In this document: positions 24,500-56,231 of the stretch, one piece after another
Numbering within the stretch: position 1 is the stretch's first letter
Layout of the letters: each line of letters opens with the position of its first letter
Assembly (NCBI GenBank): GCA_008933995.1
Contig: WARS01000054.1
Span: forward strand, 1,302,001 to 1,366,000
DNA from: Datnioides undecimradiatus
Lineage: Eukaryota; Chordata; Actinopteri; Lobotiformes; Datnioididae
Direction of reading: 5' to 3'
DNA length: 64,000 bases
Notes under the pieces: model-generated
Told to the model about the DNA's origin: nothing
Databases searched by the model: none
Seen by the model: only the letters and a program-made list of their open reading frames with translations
Program-made: the position numbers and the translations under genes

Positions 24500-26401
24500 T
24501 TCTCTTTGATTTCAACACTTTATTTCAGGATGAATCTTTATCATAAAATCTTTGTGATGTATTTTATTTTTTAATTCGTCTTTTATTTTACTTTAAATGA
24601 AAGAAAACATCCATTTATTGCTTGAGTACTTATTATTGAGAAGTAATCAGATTAATGTGGAAACTAACGATATGATCCGGGCCACAGAGACAGCCTGGTT
24701 TTGATCTGCCCCTGTGAACATGCAAGAGTCTGTTCATCTGGATTTAAACCTGTTTTCATTCTGTTTTCAATTTAGAAGACAATTCCGACTGTTCTCTCCT
24801 GTCACTGACTTAAGGCGCATCAAAATGCGCAGGTTTGATTGGCTGAGTAGCGTCACCTGACAGGACTTTGAACGCATGCAATTGGACTCGGAATTTCCTG
24901 GTCTATTAAAACAGTGCCGTAAAGACTAGAAAAGCTGCGCCGGCTAAAGTAGAAACACAACATTTCTCAACAATTCATCGGTTTCGTGTATGTACGGCCT
25001 CAGACCTTTGACCCCACTCCTCCGCTCTGCATGTGTGCACGTGCATGTGGGAAAGAAACCTCTTGACTGAAACCCTGATGCAAACGAGGCTTGACCTCTT
25101 TCACTGACTGAGATAAGATGAGCAAGATGCTTTTCAGGGAAACAGGCATCGGTCCTGCAGAACCACTTCCAGAACAGCGAGAAAACCAGATTTAAAGGGA
25201 CACCGCACCAATTTAACTTCCCAGCATGTGAAGACAGTTGTATGCTGTCCTCTGTTGTTCTGGAGGGAGAAGACAAATTTAGGATTCATCTTCATTTTAA
25301 AACCAAAAATCAAATTATCCCCATCTCTGCTGCTTCAATTCTGACATTTTTATCATTTATGAAAGTTAATACTACATAACTGGAGAACTCCTTTAAATAA
25401 AGGTCCAACATTTTTAAAAATTACTTTTTGTTTCTTGAAATGTTGTAAATTGTGTACATTTGAGGGGTTTGTGAGTAGACTTGGGGTTTTTTTACAAGCC
25501 AAAAGAGACAATGAGACAGCCATGAAGAGCTGCGATGGAAATCAAACTTTTTGTGTTTAAATCAACACGTGTATACAAAATGAGCAACACGGGGTGCGGT
25601 AGATGATTCAGCTGTAAATATTGTTAAGGAAATGGGACATTTGTGCTTTAATGACACCGACGCTGAGGACAATATCAAGCGATCTCAGGATACGTGGGGA
25701 TCAGTGTTTCAACTCCAGTTCACAAAGTCTGCAGTTTTTCATTTTTCCAAAAACTGATCAAATTCAGAGCACTCAGTACTTTTAAGATAGAAAAGGCTGA
25801 GGTGACTGATCCCATCTTTACTGTGCATTTGCCTGACTGACAAGAGCTCTCTCAGCACATTTGCAGTGGACCTAACCATACTTTACTGTGCATTAAGGTA
25901 CACTACACGATGACCTTTTAAAGGAAACCTGTCTGTTTGTGGCCATTAGGCCCACTTACACAGTGTCCACGGAACGATGCTCAGCCTTACCTTTCAGTCG
26001 CTTCAGCAAAAAGTCCTTGACAAAAGCAAACCGGTGTTAACTCTTTGTAAACCAGCGATCAAGTATACCTTGAAGTTAGTTTCTCACTGAAGACTACAGA
26101 TTATAAGTGGCTTATCGTAATACTCCTCTAGGCTAAGTGGTACTTTGTTGACTCTCCTCGTGAGGGTCAAAGGTCAGCTCTGGAACAGCAGGGGCTATCA
26201 AACCTCTCTAAGCATGCTGTCCCTCCTAGCTTATTGTGCAACTACATATATGTATTATTGCTATAGAAGTACAGTGTCCATACTGAGGTGCATTATGGGT
26301 AGGGAAGAACATCTCCCAGTATTGCCAACACTGATTCTCTGCCCCTGAGTATGCGGCTTTGAATTGCATAAAAGTCCAACATGCTTCCAGACAAACTGAG
26401 T
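24500..26401 (-). other. probable rassf10 3' UTR and flank
   Basis: Downstream of the rassf10 TAG there is no further coding signal. The 3' UTR must begin here, but its end is unclear: the nearest canonical minus-strand AATAAA is near 24.53 kb, about 1.9 kb away. A nearer variant ATTAAA lies near 25.65 kb. Confidence 0.35.
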
Positions 26402-27850
26402 CTACACCAGTGACTCACACACAGGTGGGTTGTCGGAGTCCTGGCTGTGCATGGAGCTCAGGCCTGTGTCTGAGTCCTCATCGTTTGTGTTGCAGGCTTT
26501 GGACAGACCTCTGGCCTGCTCCACCCAGCCGCTGCTCTTCTCTGCTGATGCCAGCTCAGCCTCAGCGCTCCTTGCACCCACTTCTCCTTTACCCTCATCA
26601 GTCACCGCCAGTTCATTGTTCACCTGCTCTATCTCCATGGTCTCAACTTTGGCCAGTAGGTCCAGAAGTTCGCTTTCCTTGGTCTCCCAGAGTGCCAGAC
26701 TCAGGTCCAAGTCCCCCCTGATGCTGTCCAGGTCTGTCTTCAGCCGCAGGCCGATGTACAGACTAGTGTCCAGCTGCGTTTTGATCCTCTCTTCTTCCAG
26801 CACAAGCTCATTCTCAGACAAACTTTCCACATCTGGTTCCGCAGCTGGAGCGGCAGATGCAGCCAGACATATATCCTCATTGACGCTGTCTGTGTCCTTC
26901 ACCGCCTCCGCTCCTCTCTCCTCCCGTCGTCGTTTCATCCATCGCCGGTTGAGCTCCTCCTGGATTTCCCCGGTGATGCTCTCCACCAGCGCCTCGCGTT
27001 CCGTCAGCTCCTCCTGCAGCCGCACAACCTCCTCACACCGGCGCGCATACTCCTCGAACTGCGCGAGCGCCTCGGCTGTGCACCGCGCGTCCTGCCTCTC
27101 CGCTTTGCGCTTACAGTCCGAAGACGCAGCAACCTCCGAGGCTGAGTCCACCATGTATGTGTCCTGCACATAGTTCACCCCGTGTCTCTTGATGCGGTCG
27201 AAGTGCACTTTGGCCTCGTACCGCTCGATCTCCCGGTCCAGCTCCCTGATTCTCTGGATCTGCTGGCGAATGGTGTGGTCCTGGGAGATCACCAGGTGAA
27301 CCAGCGTCTCCATCTTCTCCACTGAACCCTTATCTTTAGAAACAGCCTGCTCTTTCTTTTTGTTCATCTTATCCAACTTCCTGAAAGCCTTCCTGACTAT
27401 GCGCCTCTGCTTCTCCTGGGACAAGTTAGCGGCAGCGGCCGCGGCGGTCCAGCAGGTCCTGGCGGTGCCCTTGAGCACTCCGCCCGGACCGCCGCTCTCC
27501 CGGCTCTGGACCACCCGTGCCTCGGCGCTGCGGGGTCCGTTGTTGGGCAGCGATGCCTCGTTCTTCACCAGGACAAAGCGGACATTCTCTTGTTCGTCCC
27601 CCCAGGCGCTCCACAGCCGGAGGATCTTGGTCTTGTTGGGTAAAATCCTCTCGAAGCCTCTCCATTTCTCCACCACGCAGTAGGACTGCGGGGAGCCGGA
27701 CAGCATCGCCGCCGAGGCGCCCTGCTGCAGGTTCTGGTCCTCTAGCAGAACCTTGACCACATCGGCGCAGGTGGTGCGCTTGGTCAGTCCGGAGACCAGC
27801 TTCTCCTCCCTGCAGACCCACACAGAGATCTTCCCCTCCTCAGGCTCCAT
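26402..27850 (-). CDS. rassf10: Ras association domain family member 10
   Basis: N-terminal RASSF protein, 482 aa against about 507 in human, in one uninterrupted ORF. The RA domain is about residues 6-97 ([52 protein letters not shown]). A basic/Ala linker follows, then coiled-coil segments at about 178-225, 258-312 and 345-410. The conserved tail has [18 protein letters not shown] and ends ESLV. The start is the ATG at 27850 ([11 protein letters not shown], matching human MDPSEKKISVW). An open TTG lies 12 codons upstream at 27886, but there is no ATG between the upstream stop at 27958-27956 and 27850. The ATG context is good (G at -3 and +4). RASSF10 is a candidate tumour suppressor often silenced by promoter methylation in humans. 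It lies downstream of tead1 in the same orientation, as in human. The a/b duplicate is not determined. Confidence 0.96.
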   Translation of the reverse strand: MEPEEGKISVWVCREEKLVSGLTKRTTCADVVKVLLEDQNLQQGASAAMLSGSPQSYCVVEKWRGFERILPNKTKILRLWSAWGDEQENVRFVLVKNEASLPNNGPRSAEARVVQSRESGGPGGVLKGTARTCWTAAAAAANLSQEKQRRIVRKAFRKLDKMNKKKEQAVSKDKGSVEKMETLVHLVISQDHTIRQQIQRIRELDREIERYEAKVHFDRIKRHGVNYVQDTYMVDSASEVAASSDCKRKAERQDARCTAEALAQFEEYARRCEEVVRLQEELTEREALVESITGEIQEELNRRWMKRRREERGAEAVKDTDSVNEDICLAASAAPAAEPDVESLSENELVLEEERIKTQLDTSLYIGLRLKTDLDSIRGDLDLSLALWETKESELLDLLAKVETMEIEQVNNELAVTDEGKGEVGARSAEAELASAEKSSGWVEQARGLSKACNTNDEDSDTGLSSMHSQDSDNPPVCESLV

Positions 27851-28250
27851 CTCCGGCTCCGGTCTGAGAGAGAAAAGTTTCTTCAACGTGTCTGTGTCAC
27901 GGCGCAGCTTGGAGAGTGTACGTGAGCAAAAGCGCTTTTTGGATTTTTGACTGCTTTAGAAATTTAAAATTTATTCATGTCTATATGGAAGAAACTAAAA
28001 AATAAATTCTCTGCGCTCCCGCCGCTGTTAAACAGCTCCCACTTTAAACTCTCTCAGAAGTCCGTGTTTATAACCACGTTACGCCTGGAATGACCGTCAG
28101 AGTTGTCTTCCATGAATACATCCTTTCACAGTGTCCCAGTGATCCGGGCTGCCCGCCGGGACCTCATCCCTCTCTCCCCGGCAGATTGATCTCAGCCCTG
28201 CGCGCTTTCCCGGAGAGGAGAGGTGCGTCCTTGTGTCCGGACAGGCTGCT
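26880..28250. promoter_or_regulatory. CpG island over rassf10 5' half and promoter
   Basis: This stretch is visibly richer in G+C and CpG than its AT-rich surroundings, for example around 27.04-27.10, 27.43-27.55 and 28.14-28.22 kb. It covers the first two thirds of the rassf10 coding sequence and about 400 bp upstream. Human RASSF10 also has a 5' CpG island. The boundaries are by eye; the transcription start was not located. Confidence 0.6.
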
Positions 28251-28308
28251 CTGCTGAGTGTGGGACAAAACAGGAGGGTGCTGTAACGGCTGGGACACGC
28301 CTCCCTCA

Positions 28309-28339
<31 letters not shown>

Positions 28340-28354
28340 TCTCTCTCTCTCTCT
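28309..28354 (+). repeat. (CT)n microsatellite upstream of rassf10
   Basis: Interrupted CT (GA on the sense strand of rassf10) tract about 460 bp upstream of the rassf10 ATG. GA tracts of this kind can be part of promoters, but I see no other core promoter element. Confidence 0.9.
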
Positions 28355-28649
28355 GTCCCACACACAAAAAACACTCTCTCACTTCCTCTACACAGTGAAA
28401 GCTGGGCTGGCATGCGGTGCTCTGTGTTGAGTTTCTCAGTGTGAAGACAAGGCTGACTCCTGCTCAGTGCCTGACTTTACAGTGAGGTCCACGAGTCAAC
28501 ATCCGCCCGATCGCCAAGCTCAATTCTGCGCCTTCCTGCGTCAAATCTCTGCCATGCACACACTTATCACGACGTTTTTCTGTTTAAACCCGCGTGACAG
28601 CGCACTGCCAGGTGTGTGTTCAAGGTCAAAGATCAACAAAAGCGTGAAA

Positions 28650-28735
28650 AATAACTAAGTACATATTTACTTAAGCACAAAGTGTAGTTGCTTTACCGTA
28701 ATATTTACATTTTATTAGGCCTACTTCAACTTTTC
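28650..28735 (+). repeat. fragment of teleost 'taactaagtacatttactt' repeat
   Basis: Contains aactaagtacatatttactt, aagcacaaagtgtagttgct and atttacattttattaggcct, in the order of the 5' part of the repeat whose 3' part is seen at 47.76-48.2 kb. Confidence 0.5.
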
Positions 28736-29969
28736 ATTTTGTTCTGTCTGACGCGGTTACAAGCTTCTCTGGATATTATGATCTTTCATGCAGCCCTCAG
28801 GATCAGCTCTTAAATATGATGCATGCATGTCCATAACATCAGCTCCACCTACAACAATGCAGTGCTGCTTGTGGTGCATCAGTACTTAACTGGCTGGCCA
28901 ATAATAAAACTTCATAAAATTTCATAGAATAATGCAACACCAGCAAAAGGACCTTTCTGTAATATAACACATTTATATATTATAACACAAGTACACTTTA
29001 ATAATAATATCTGTGCAGTTTTACTTAATGTAATCTTTTTCATGCAGAGCTCAGACATGTTATGAGGTATTTTTACATTTCAGAGCAACTAAAAACTTGA
29101 TTCAAATACAGTATATTGCCAAAGACAGTAAGTAAAAACACGGACATATAAATATATAAAAAATGTCTTGTGAAATAATCAGAACTGTTGTGACTCTGGC
29201 AGAAAACAGTGTAAACTGAGGATCTCATAGTTAAACACCGATATAGAAAGCAGGTTTTAGTGCTTTTAAGTAAAAGATTTCAGTCCTTCTCTCACCACTG
29301 TGTCTAAAATATACTTTTTTGTAGAATGTCACGTTTTGCCAAAGAAAGAGTTTAAACAGGTGCTCCCTGATTTAGCTGCTGCTTTATTGTATATTTGTAA
29401 TTTTCCCATATTAATTTCTAAACTAAAAGACTTAAAATTCAGTTTTCTGCTTCCACAGTTCTGCAGTCTCTGGGCGTGTTTAATGGTATTTTTTCATGAT
29501 GTCCCGCACAAACTAGAACTAATGAGTCCAGGTTACAGAACCGAGAAGAAGCACAGACCAAAGCTAAAACACAGCTGAAGCTCTTACTCAGCAGTGCGAC
29601 ACTGCAGTGTGCATTGTTCTACAGTTTTATCTTCATAATCCCCACACAGCTGAGTGTCTCGGTATGATAAAGCTCAGCTGGATTGAGCAAGAAAACACAA
29701 GGAAATCCATCTATTACACCCCGCAGGGTCCTCATCTAGTGTCTGACCCCATAATCCGCTCTTTCAACTATTTCGGGCCAGAATATGGTCGTCGGAATTC
29801 ATAAAAGGATTTATCTGCATCAAGAGTGCTTTAGTGTGTGTGAGTATTACATTAATGGCGAGTGTTCATCCCCACCAGCCACCATTAGTCTTGTTTGTAG
29901 CTCAGAGTGATGCACCGGGCCACATTTGTTGGTAAAATAACTGCTTAGAAAACCATCTGGGAATGTGAA

Positions 29970-29993
29970 CACACACACACACACACACACACA
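29970..29993 (+). repeat. (AC)12 microsatellite
   Basis: Pure CA tract; it makes a Cys/Val-rich minus-strand ORF that is not a gene. Confidence 0.9.
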
Positions 29994-30634
29994 TACACAT
30001 ACATACGACACACAGCAGTATGTGCGCACACATTCAGAGCATGCATTACAAACACTTGATTTGGATAAACACAGTGCTATCTCTGATCTCATTTCCTGTG
30101 AGGTCACTGCGGCTGTCTGACCTGCAGACTTATTATTGGTCGTAAAAGGTTTGATGCTCCCAGTCTTAGTGCAGTGCATGTGACAAAACTGAGCAACCCA
30201 AACGTGCTCACTGTGTTTCCTTAGAAGCACCGGTGTTGGCTAAAAATAAAGTGTGAGAGTCTACTTGATGCCTACTACATGAAGTCACCCGTGCAGCAGT
30301 GTATCTCATTCAGGTGCTGGTTAAAGCCCAGACAATGTGAGAAGAATGAAAAATTAAGATGGAGCTTGCAACAAAGCCGGGCGGTGTGTAGCAAACCTCT
30401 GTTTGCTGTGGTGCAACGCTTCAATCCATCACAGCTGCTGATTTTTAACTTTCAGTGATTCAAAACCACTGGAAATCAATACATAACCCTTAGAGCAAAT
30501 ATAAATATGATTAATTGCCTTTATTAATAAATAGCTGTTTATTCAAATATAGGCCTGAAAGTTCATAATGTCATGAATTGTTATATATAAATATGTAACT
30601 GTGGTGAAGCTTTGGGTCGGATTCTTTGAGTGTG

Positions 30635-30648
30635 CTGCCCTCTGGTGT
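30635..30648 (-). promoter_or_regulatory. near-consensus CTCF core motif
   Basis: Minus strand ACACCAGAGGGCAG fits the CTCF core CCASYAGRKGGCRS except at the first position. Confidence 0.3.
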
Positions 30649-32128
30649 TCATAAAGGAAACTGCACTCTTTCACTCACATTGACATCCATACAGTTTGCC
30701 AGGTGGTGATAGCGCTGCATCTCCACCAGTCTCCGCAACTGCGTTTAGCATTTTGCACAACGACCAACATATGTGAACCCACTGTCACGACTTCTCAAGC
30801 AGAAGAGTCTCCTGATGTCACTATGCCACAGGTCCATTAAGGAGGGTCTGTTCTCAAGTTCCAGTGTAACTTGTAACAAAACACGTAACTTACACAATTG
30901 CGCAAAAGCATTTACGTACACAGAGGAGGGGAGAGGGAGGTGTACAAAGATAGTGAGCATGAACCAGAGACTACTGACAGGGAGGATCATGGTTTTTTTG
31001 TATGAAATGGGCAACAACCAATGAAATTCTGTGATCCAAAAAAGCAGGACGTGCTTAGAACATCTGTCTGACCTCTCTAAATCCCTCACTGCTGACCATG
31101 GGTGGCCTGTAATGAAGTTCACCTCAACTGCACAAGTACTGTGCTGTTAATAGCAATATGTGATCCTGCGCAGTGGGGTCTGTCATGAGAGCTTGTTATC
31201 ATTCATTAAACAGCTCTGATGGACCGCTATAGCAACAGGAGCTGGTTAACAGGAAGGGGAGCACTGACGCTGAGCAGCCTGTGTGCAGACTGTGCAGGAG
31301 TTTATTCACTTGGCTGTGGGGGAGGTCTGAGCTTATTATTGGGCCACTGTATGCTTTAAGGCAATGATAAAGGCATGCTGTTTTGGCTGCAGTGAAAAAC
31401 ATGTTGATGAATTTTACTTTTTACACAGGTTAAATGTTCCAAGTGCATTCTGACCAAATGCTGGTCAGCAAGTGCGGTGACTGAAAAGTGTAAAAGTGCA
31501 GTAGTGTTCCTGTCATAGCGTGGGTTTTGAGCTTGGTTTGTCGGCAGTTCCTGTTTTATTTCGTCTCTGTGAGCCTGTCTCCTGTGTCATTTCACCTGTG
31601 TCTCGTTGTCCTCCTCTCCCTTGCGAACATATTCTCTTTGTCTGTGTCAGAGTCTAACATGAGTGTCCCTTTCCTCATGCACATTTGGATTTATGTTCTT
31701 TTGTGGATTTGGACTTCTCTACTCGTCCCACAGTAAGATTTATGTTTCTTTTGTTAAATGAACAACTGCCATCTGAATCCAGTGTTCCCTTCTCCCTGTT
31801 CCTCATGTGGCACCAACAGTTTCATGAAATGTGCTTCAGCAGCTGAGTTAAACTGTGACTGGATGTGACCAATGATGACAATCACCTGCTTAGTATTAAT
31901 CAGCTGGTAGGGATGGCTCAGTTGTAATCATGTGACTCCGCAGTAAAACATTGGTCACATGGTAACACAGTTTACATGGAGGGAGATTCAAAGACAGACA
32001 GGTTTAATCTAATATAGCAAAGTTCTGTTTTCTCAGGTGACTCATGGTGAGTTCAGATTCTCAGGATTAGTTTTAATGTGGCCTCAGGAGTAAAGACAAA
32101 AGCCCAGCACACAGTTTGGAACTGACCA

Positions 32129-32134
32129 TTTATT
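32129..32134 (-). terminator. candidate distal poly(A) signal of tead1
   Basis: AATAAA read on the minus strand, inside GTTTAAATAAATGGTC, followed by sequence of ordinary composition. It is the most distal strong candidate before the rassf10-side spacer. Use of this site is inference. Confidence 0.4.
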
Positions 32135-33484
32135 TAAACTGAATAGCATATGTGTACAAAGTCTCTACAAAGCTAGAAAATATCTAACATACTTTTAGCC
32201 ATGAGGGGGGGAAAAAAAGTTACAAAGCAAAGATCAGACCCTGTGCAGTACCAATAGACACACATTACTAGCATTTGGATTTTCCTAAATGTTCTCTCTT
32301 CTTCACAAAATAGGATAAACATTAGAATATCAAAGATATACACAACATCTGTAATAAACGTTATTGTCACCTTTATACAAAGCACCTTATCAAAAACCCT
32401 CAGTGCACACGCTGCAGACGTGCTGCATATGCAACTGGAGCGAAAAGATTCAAGGCCATTTTGGGATTGATTACAGACAGGATTTCTGTGCCACGCGTGG
32501 TTCCAAAAGAAGATAAATATCCAACTTGCACATACGAGACGACATTAACAACACGGACAACGATGATTCAGAAACTCAGCGGTTCGCTTGAACTTTAAAA
32601 ACCTCCTGAACGGCCCTCGTGGCGCGGTGTGTACGCGGCATTCTGTGTGACGTTGCTAGTGTGAGTGCGTTTCCCAGTTGACTACAATGAGTGGACGTTT
32701 AACAGCAAAGCCCTACAGCTGAGTCCTTGTAACGTTTAACAGACATTCGGGGAATTTTGGAGAAATCACAGTTTCCAGAGGCCTTCTCATACAGGGCTTC
32801 ATAAGTCTGCCAACAGGTGTCCACGTGTGATAAGCTCAAATTAAAAATGTTGATGCACACGTTTTAAAATCAGGATGAAAATATATTTTTAAAAAAACTA
32901 TTTCCATAACTTTTTCTGTATTTTGTTGTATTCATTTGTTTTACAGTGTAGCCCATGAGCTATAGATGTTTCTTTTTACTTGAAACTCTTCTCTCTTTTT
33001 TTTTTGGCAGAAGCTTGTAAGTTACTCTAGCTCGTAATAAATCCATTTTCCTCTGTACTTCCTGTCACATGATGACTGTCTTTGGTAAGCAGGTGGGAGA
33101 TAATGCAGACAGAGGGTCATTATTGCAAAATCAGCCCCTCTGAGGCTGTGTCAGGCTGTCATGTCCATGTTAGGTGTTGGTACTCTGCTGTGACGACAAA
33201 CAGTGTGGTGTGAGACGAGACTCTGGGTGAGTTGAAGGCAAAGGGAGGGGGGTGTCTGAAGGGGCTTTTCCTGACAGAGTGATTCACCAGTGTGTTGAAA
33301 GGGTTTTGTTGGACAAGCGGCTGTAACCCTGAGAGACACCCATGGGAGTCTTTAGACAAACAGAGTCCAAAGTGATTTTGGACAAAAGGAGAAACCAGTC
33401 TGAGTCAGATGATGTCTTGATGCAGTTGTGGCTATGGAGTTTGGTATCTGTAAAGTAACGCAGCTTAAATTATTCTCATATTTG

Positions 33485-33950
33485 ACGAAATAGCTCAGCA
33501 TTTTGGAAAATGAACTTATTTGCTTCCTTGTTAAGAGTTTGACGGGTAGACTGAGCTTCAGCCTGTAGCTTAGCAGGCAGGCTAAGACTTGCACCTGCCA
33601 GCAACTCTGAAGCTCCCAATACATCTTTGTTGCTTGGTTAAATCTTAAAACAAAGGTGTAAAAATACCAAATTTTACAAAGCATTTTAATGCATGGCTTT
33701 ATCTTAGTTGGAAAATCAATTGTTTTCCTACATTTTGATTTTTTGCGTGGATTAAAAAAAACATATAGCAACACATAGCACGCTAATCACTGAGTTTTGG
33801 GGTGGAGGTTTTGGACAGGTTTTGGATCTTCATGCTAAGCTAAGATGATTAGCAGTGTCATTGCTACAGCACACACACACACAAGGGTAGCATCAATCTT
33901 GTCGTATAACTATCGGCAAGAGGGTAAATAAGTGTACTGCACCTGAAATG
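33485..33950. mobile_element. foldback (MITE-like) repeat within probable tead1 3' UTR
   Basis: The left end, about 33499-33553 (cattttggaaaatgaactta, tttgcttccttgttaagagt, ttgacgggtagactga), is repeated inverted at 33889-33938 (catcaatcttgtcgtataac, tatcggcaagagggtaaata, agtgtactgc). Between them are ctgtagcttagcaggcaggc and catgctaagctaagatgatt. This is a very common percomorph repeat whose two ends are imperfect inverted repeats. Its formal class is uncertain. Confidence 0.65.
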
Positions 33951-36267
33951 TTTCAGAGGAAAACAGGAAAACTTCTTCCTGCTGAATCATTGTAACCGTC
34001 CAGATCGTTATCCACATATATTTAACACCAGGAGTAGATATGCAAATCAGACTTAGTCCAACTTGCACATAAACAGACAATAACTAGTGTTCAAGCTGTT
34101 TCAACGTGACTCTATCACACGCACATGGAATACACAAATGCAAATACATGTAAACGCCGCCATAAAATACCAAGCAAACAGGAACGTGTGCCGTTAACAT
34201 TCTGTGGGATGTAAAAACAGTTTCTTCAGCATGGTTCAGTGCGGACTGTCTGCAGGAGACAGCCAATGAGATGCCACTTCTGTAATTAGCCCACAGACAG
34301 TGGGCATGCTTAATTACGTTTATCTTTACTGAAACGCCGGTCTATACACCATCTACGACACCAATTTATCAGGACGTACATGAAACAGATTAGAAATGTT
34401 CACTGCTGTTCCCACCAAAAGGCACTTCATGCTGCTGAGCATGACACAGACGAGCCGCCAATCACCTGCTACAGTACACGTCATACAGGGGTTGTTTTTT
34501 TTTTGGTTTTTGATTATAAATGACTTTAATTCTGACATGATGCCGTCTAATTGGAAGAAAAAAGTCCCGGACAAATTAAAGGGAACTGTGTCGCGAGCCG
34601 ACTTTATGTCCACTGGAGTTAAAAAGGAGCACTGATTGAGCCGTCCTGACGAATTACACTTAAAATGAAAAACAGGTGTCGAGGTTTCGACGTACTAACA
34701 TTTCAGGTTCGACCTCAGGTGTCGGTGTGGCCATGGTAAAGCTGTCGAGTTAGCTGGTGCAAGAATATCGAACTAAGCTAAGTTTAATTTGCAAAGTGGA
34801 ACCTGATCAGTAAAATCCTAGGTTTGTTTCAGCGCTTCCTTCCCTTCCACACCATGAGTGACGTGTAAATTTAAAGATTCACAGTACTTCCCAATGGATC
34901 AACACAATATATTTGAGTTATAATCCTTAAGATCTTAATGTAATTAATGGTCTATGGTCTGCATATTTTCAAAAACAGCCACTCAATATATTCACCTCTA
35001 AGCATGGTAGCTACTTTGTTAGTGGCGGAGTCCGCTATTCTTATGCTGGGTTCAGATCCTGACAGGCCAGAGCAGATGTCTGAGATCCAGCATTGCCGTT
35101 ACCGCAGCTCTAACCCGACGCTTCCTTCCTGCTGCTGCTTCACATTAAAAGCATCAATATAACGAAATACAAAGAGGCTTTTATTGTTGAGCAGTGACGC
35201 AAAGTTTGATGTATTTATCACCAGGGCCAGAGCTGAGAGCAGTGGCTGAATCGGTCTGGACTGAAATCTTCCGTATCGCGCCTATTCATGTGTCGATTCA
35301 GTCTCGATGTCACTTGTTGCACAGAAGGGTACCTGAATTGTTCAATTTCACTTATACTTTCTTATTAACATACATTTTAGATAGTGTTCCTGGAATTAAA
35401 ATATAGTCTATATCCTACTATCAATAAACAATTTCCCAAAGTTTAGGAGTTATTATTATTTTGAAAGAAAACATACAAAAAGGTAAAAATTTGATTTCTT
35501 TTCTTTGGGACAAACCTCATTTTTTTGTGCAAGGATGCAGCTCACACAATTTGCAGTGGCTCTCTGTACAAAACCACCTCTATACTCTACTATAGGATAA
35601 TGCAGTAGTGTTATTTCTTTTGCTCTCTGGTTATTGGTGATACACAGGGTCTGACCTTCAGTGTCCGTCAGTATCTTGGCAGATAACACACACACTTTTT
35701 GTCACAGGGGGCGAAACTTGTAAGATTTTTATTTTTTATCTCCCCGGGCCTGACGTTCCCGAAAGCACGACAGAAATACTGATTTAATTCCTCATCGTCA
35801 GAACAGCAAAATACGAATCTACTGGGAGACAGAGGGGAGAAGACCAATTAGCAGGAGTCATGACATCTCCTGGTGATATCAGAGTCTGGTTGTTATTGGG
35901 GGAAACCACCCAGGTCGATTCCGATGTGCTTCTACGGCTGCACTGCCACTGTGCTTTTTACAGCTAATGAGCATCTGATATTCATTTTGGAGTTAATATT
36001 TATGTGTTGAAATGCTCCTATTGGACAGGGCTGCGTGCATACTGTGTCATATCTGATGTTAATTAAAATGCTGCTGCGAGGCTCTGTGAGCAGCAGTGGA
36101 AATGCAGTCGGCTTCCTCCTCACTGAGTCGACTTGTTTGGCTGAAAGGCGCTTCAGCAGGATTCTTGTTTTCAGACATTTTTTTTAATCTCCAATCTCAC
36201 CATTAATCACCGAGCAAAGGCCATATGTGTGGATTTGTGCGCGCGTGTGTGTGTACGAGTGTGTGCG

Positions 36268-55340
<19,073 letters not shown>

Positions 55341-56224
55341 ACTGGCAGCTAACGTTAACTAGCCCACTTGCGCTCAGCACTGACGCCAATGGTTTGAAGC
55401 TCAGTAGGAGACGTGTTAAGACGCCAACTACAAACTCAACCTAACGTTAACACTAATGGGAATAATTAACTCCCAGTGGGGATGGACAACTAGAAATGAA
55501 TGCTAATGCTAGCTGCTGCTTTGACAATGGTACTCCCAAATGCGTACTACCAATAGCAACCCTAAAACTGGCTGGTTGACTGCAGATGGCTCAGGGAGCT
55601 TATCCAAAATCCAAAGTCAGACAGCAGGAAGCCTGAAAAGGAAAAGAAAACAGACAAACAAAGTTGCGATTAAAGTTGTGCAACTTTTCAATTCTGGCTC
55701 TTATATTAGCTCAATGTCCCGTAGTTCCTGTATACTGAAGTTCACATGCTAACTTTTGATCTACGTGCAAACATTCACTAGCAAGAACCATCATCATCGT
55801 TTGAAGGACTTATTGACTAGAACATAAGCCAATTGTTTGGGTGTTGTGACGGACCCCCATAGAGCCCTACAGACAGTAGGAAGGAGAGAAAGAGATAGTA
55901 GGAAAAGTGGGATGGGAGGGAGGATTGTCAAATGCGAGAGCGAAAGAGGGAGGGTTAGAAGCGTATTTATAGGACCCACTGAGGTGTGGTCCTGCTCCTG
56001 AAACTTTGCCGATCGCTCCAATTTACGGTTGACATGTGACAAACTAATAGAAAAGTGTTCAAGCATTTTACTTCAATTTTAAAAACGGTAGCCCTATTTT
56101 GTTTCAGGGTGAAGGATGGCTGGCTGGTCGCATTTCTTCAGCACAATATAATACAAAAATTTCAAACAGTTTTGATTTCCAGTAAGTCTCCAGCAGTGAC
56201 GCTTCACAAGGCAGAACAAAATGC

Positions 56225-56231
56225 TGGAATG
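56225..56231 (-). promoter_or_regulatory. MCAT box (TEAD-binding motif) upstream of tead1
   Basis: CATTCCA on the minus strand, about 885 bp before the tead1 ATG. It matches the TEAD recognition sequence, but a seven-base motif is expected often by chance. Confidence 0.2.

Larger units (their letters stand above)
28355..32109. other. spacer between rassf10 promoter and tead1 3' end
   Basis: About 3.7 kb without a recognisable gene. Contains a repeat fragment at 28.65 kb, a CA tract at 29.97 kb and a near-CTCF motif at 30.64 kb. It is the likely place for rassf10 upstream regulatory DNA. Confidence 0.55.
32110..36267 (-). other. tead1: probable long 3' UTR of tead1
   Basis: About 4.1 kb downstream of the tead1 stop with no other gene signature. 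Vertebrate TEAD1 transcripts have 3' UTRs of several kilobases, and an AATAAA on the minus strand lies at 32134-32129. The region is AT-rich and contains a foldback repeat at 33.5-33.95 kb. The extent is inference: other TTTATT sequences on the plus strand near 35.2 and 35.7 kb could be earlier poly(A) signals. Confidence 0.5.

Noticed and set aside
26430..27173. 247-codon plus-strand ORF rich in Ser
   Set aside because: It is antisense to the rassf10 coding region; its openness follows from rassf10 codon use and it has no family similarity.
27851..27886. 12-codon N-terminal extension of RASSF10
   Set aside because: It begins at TTG, not ATG. The first ATG is at 27850 and aligns with the human N-terminus.
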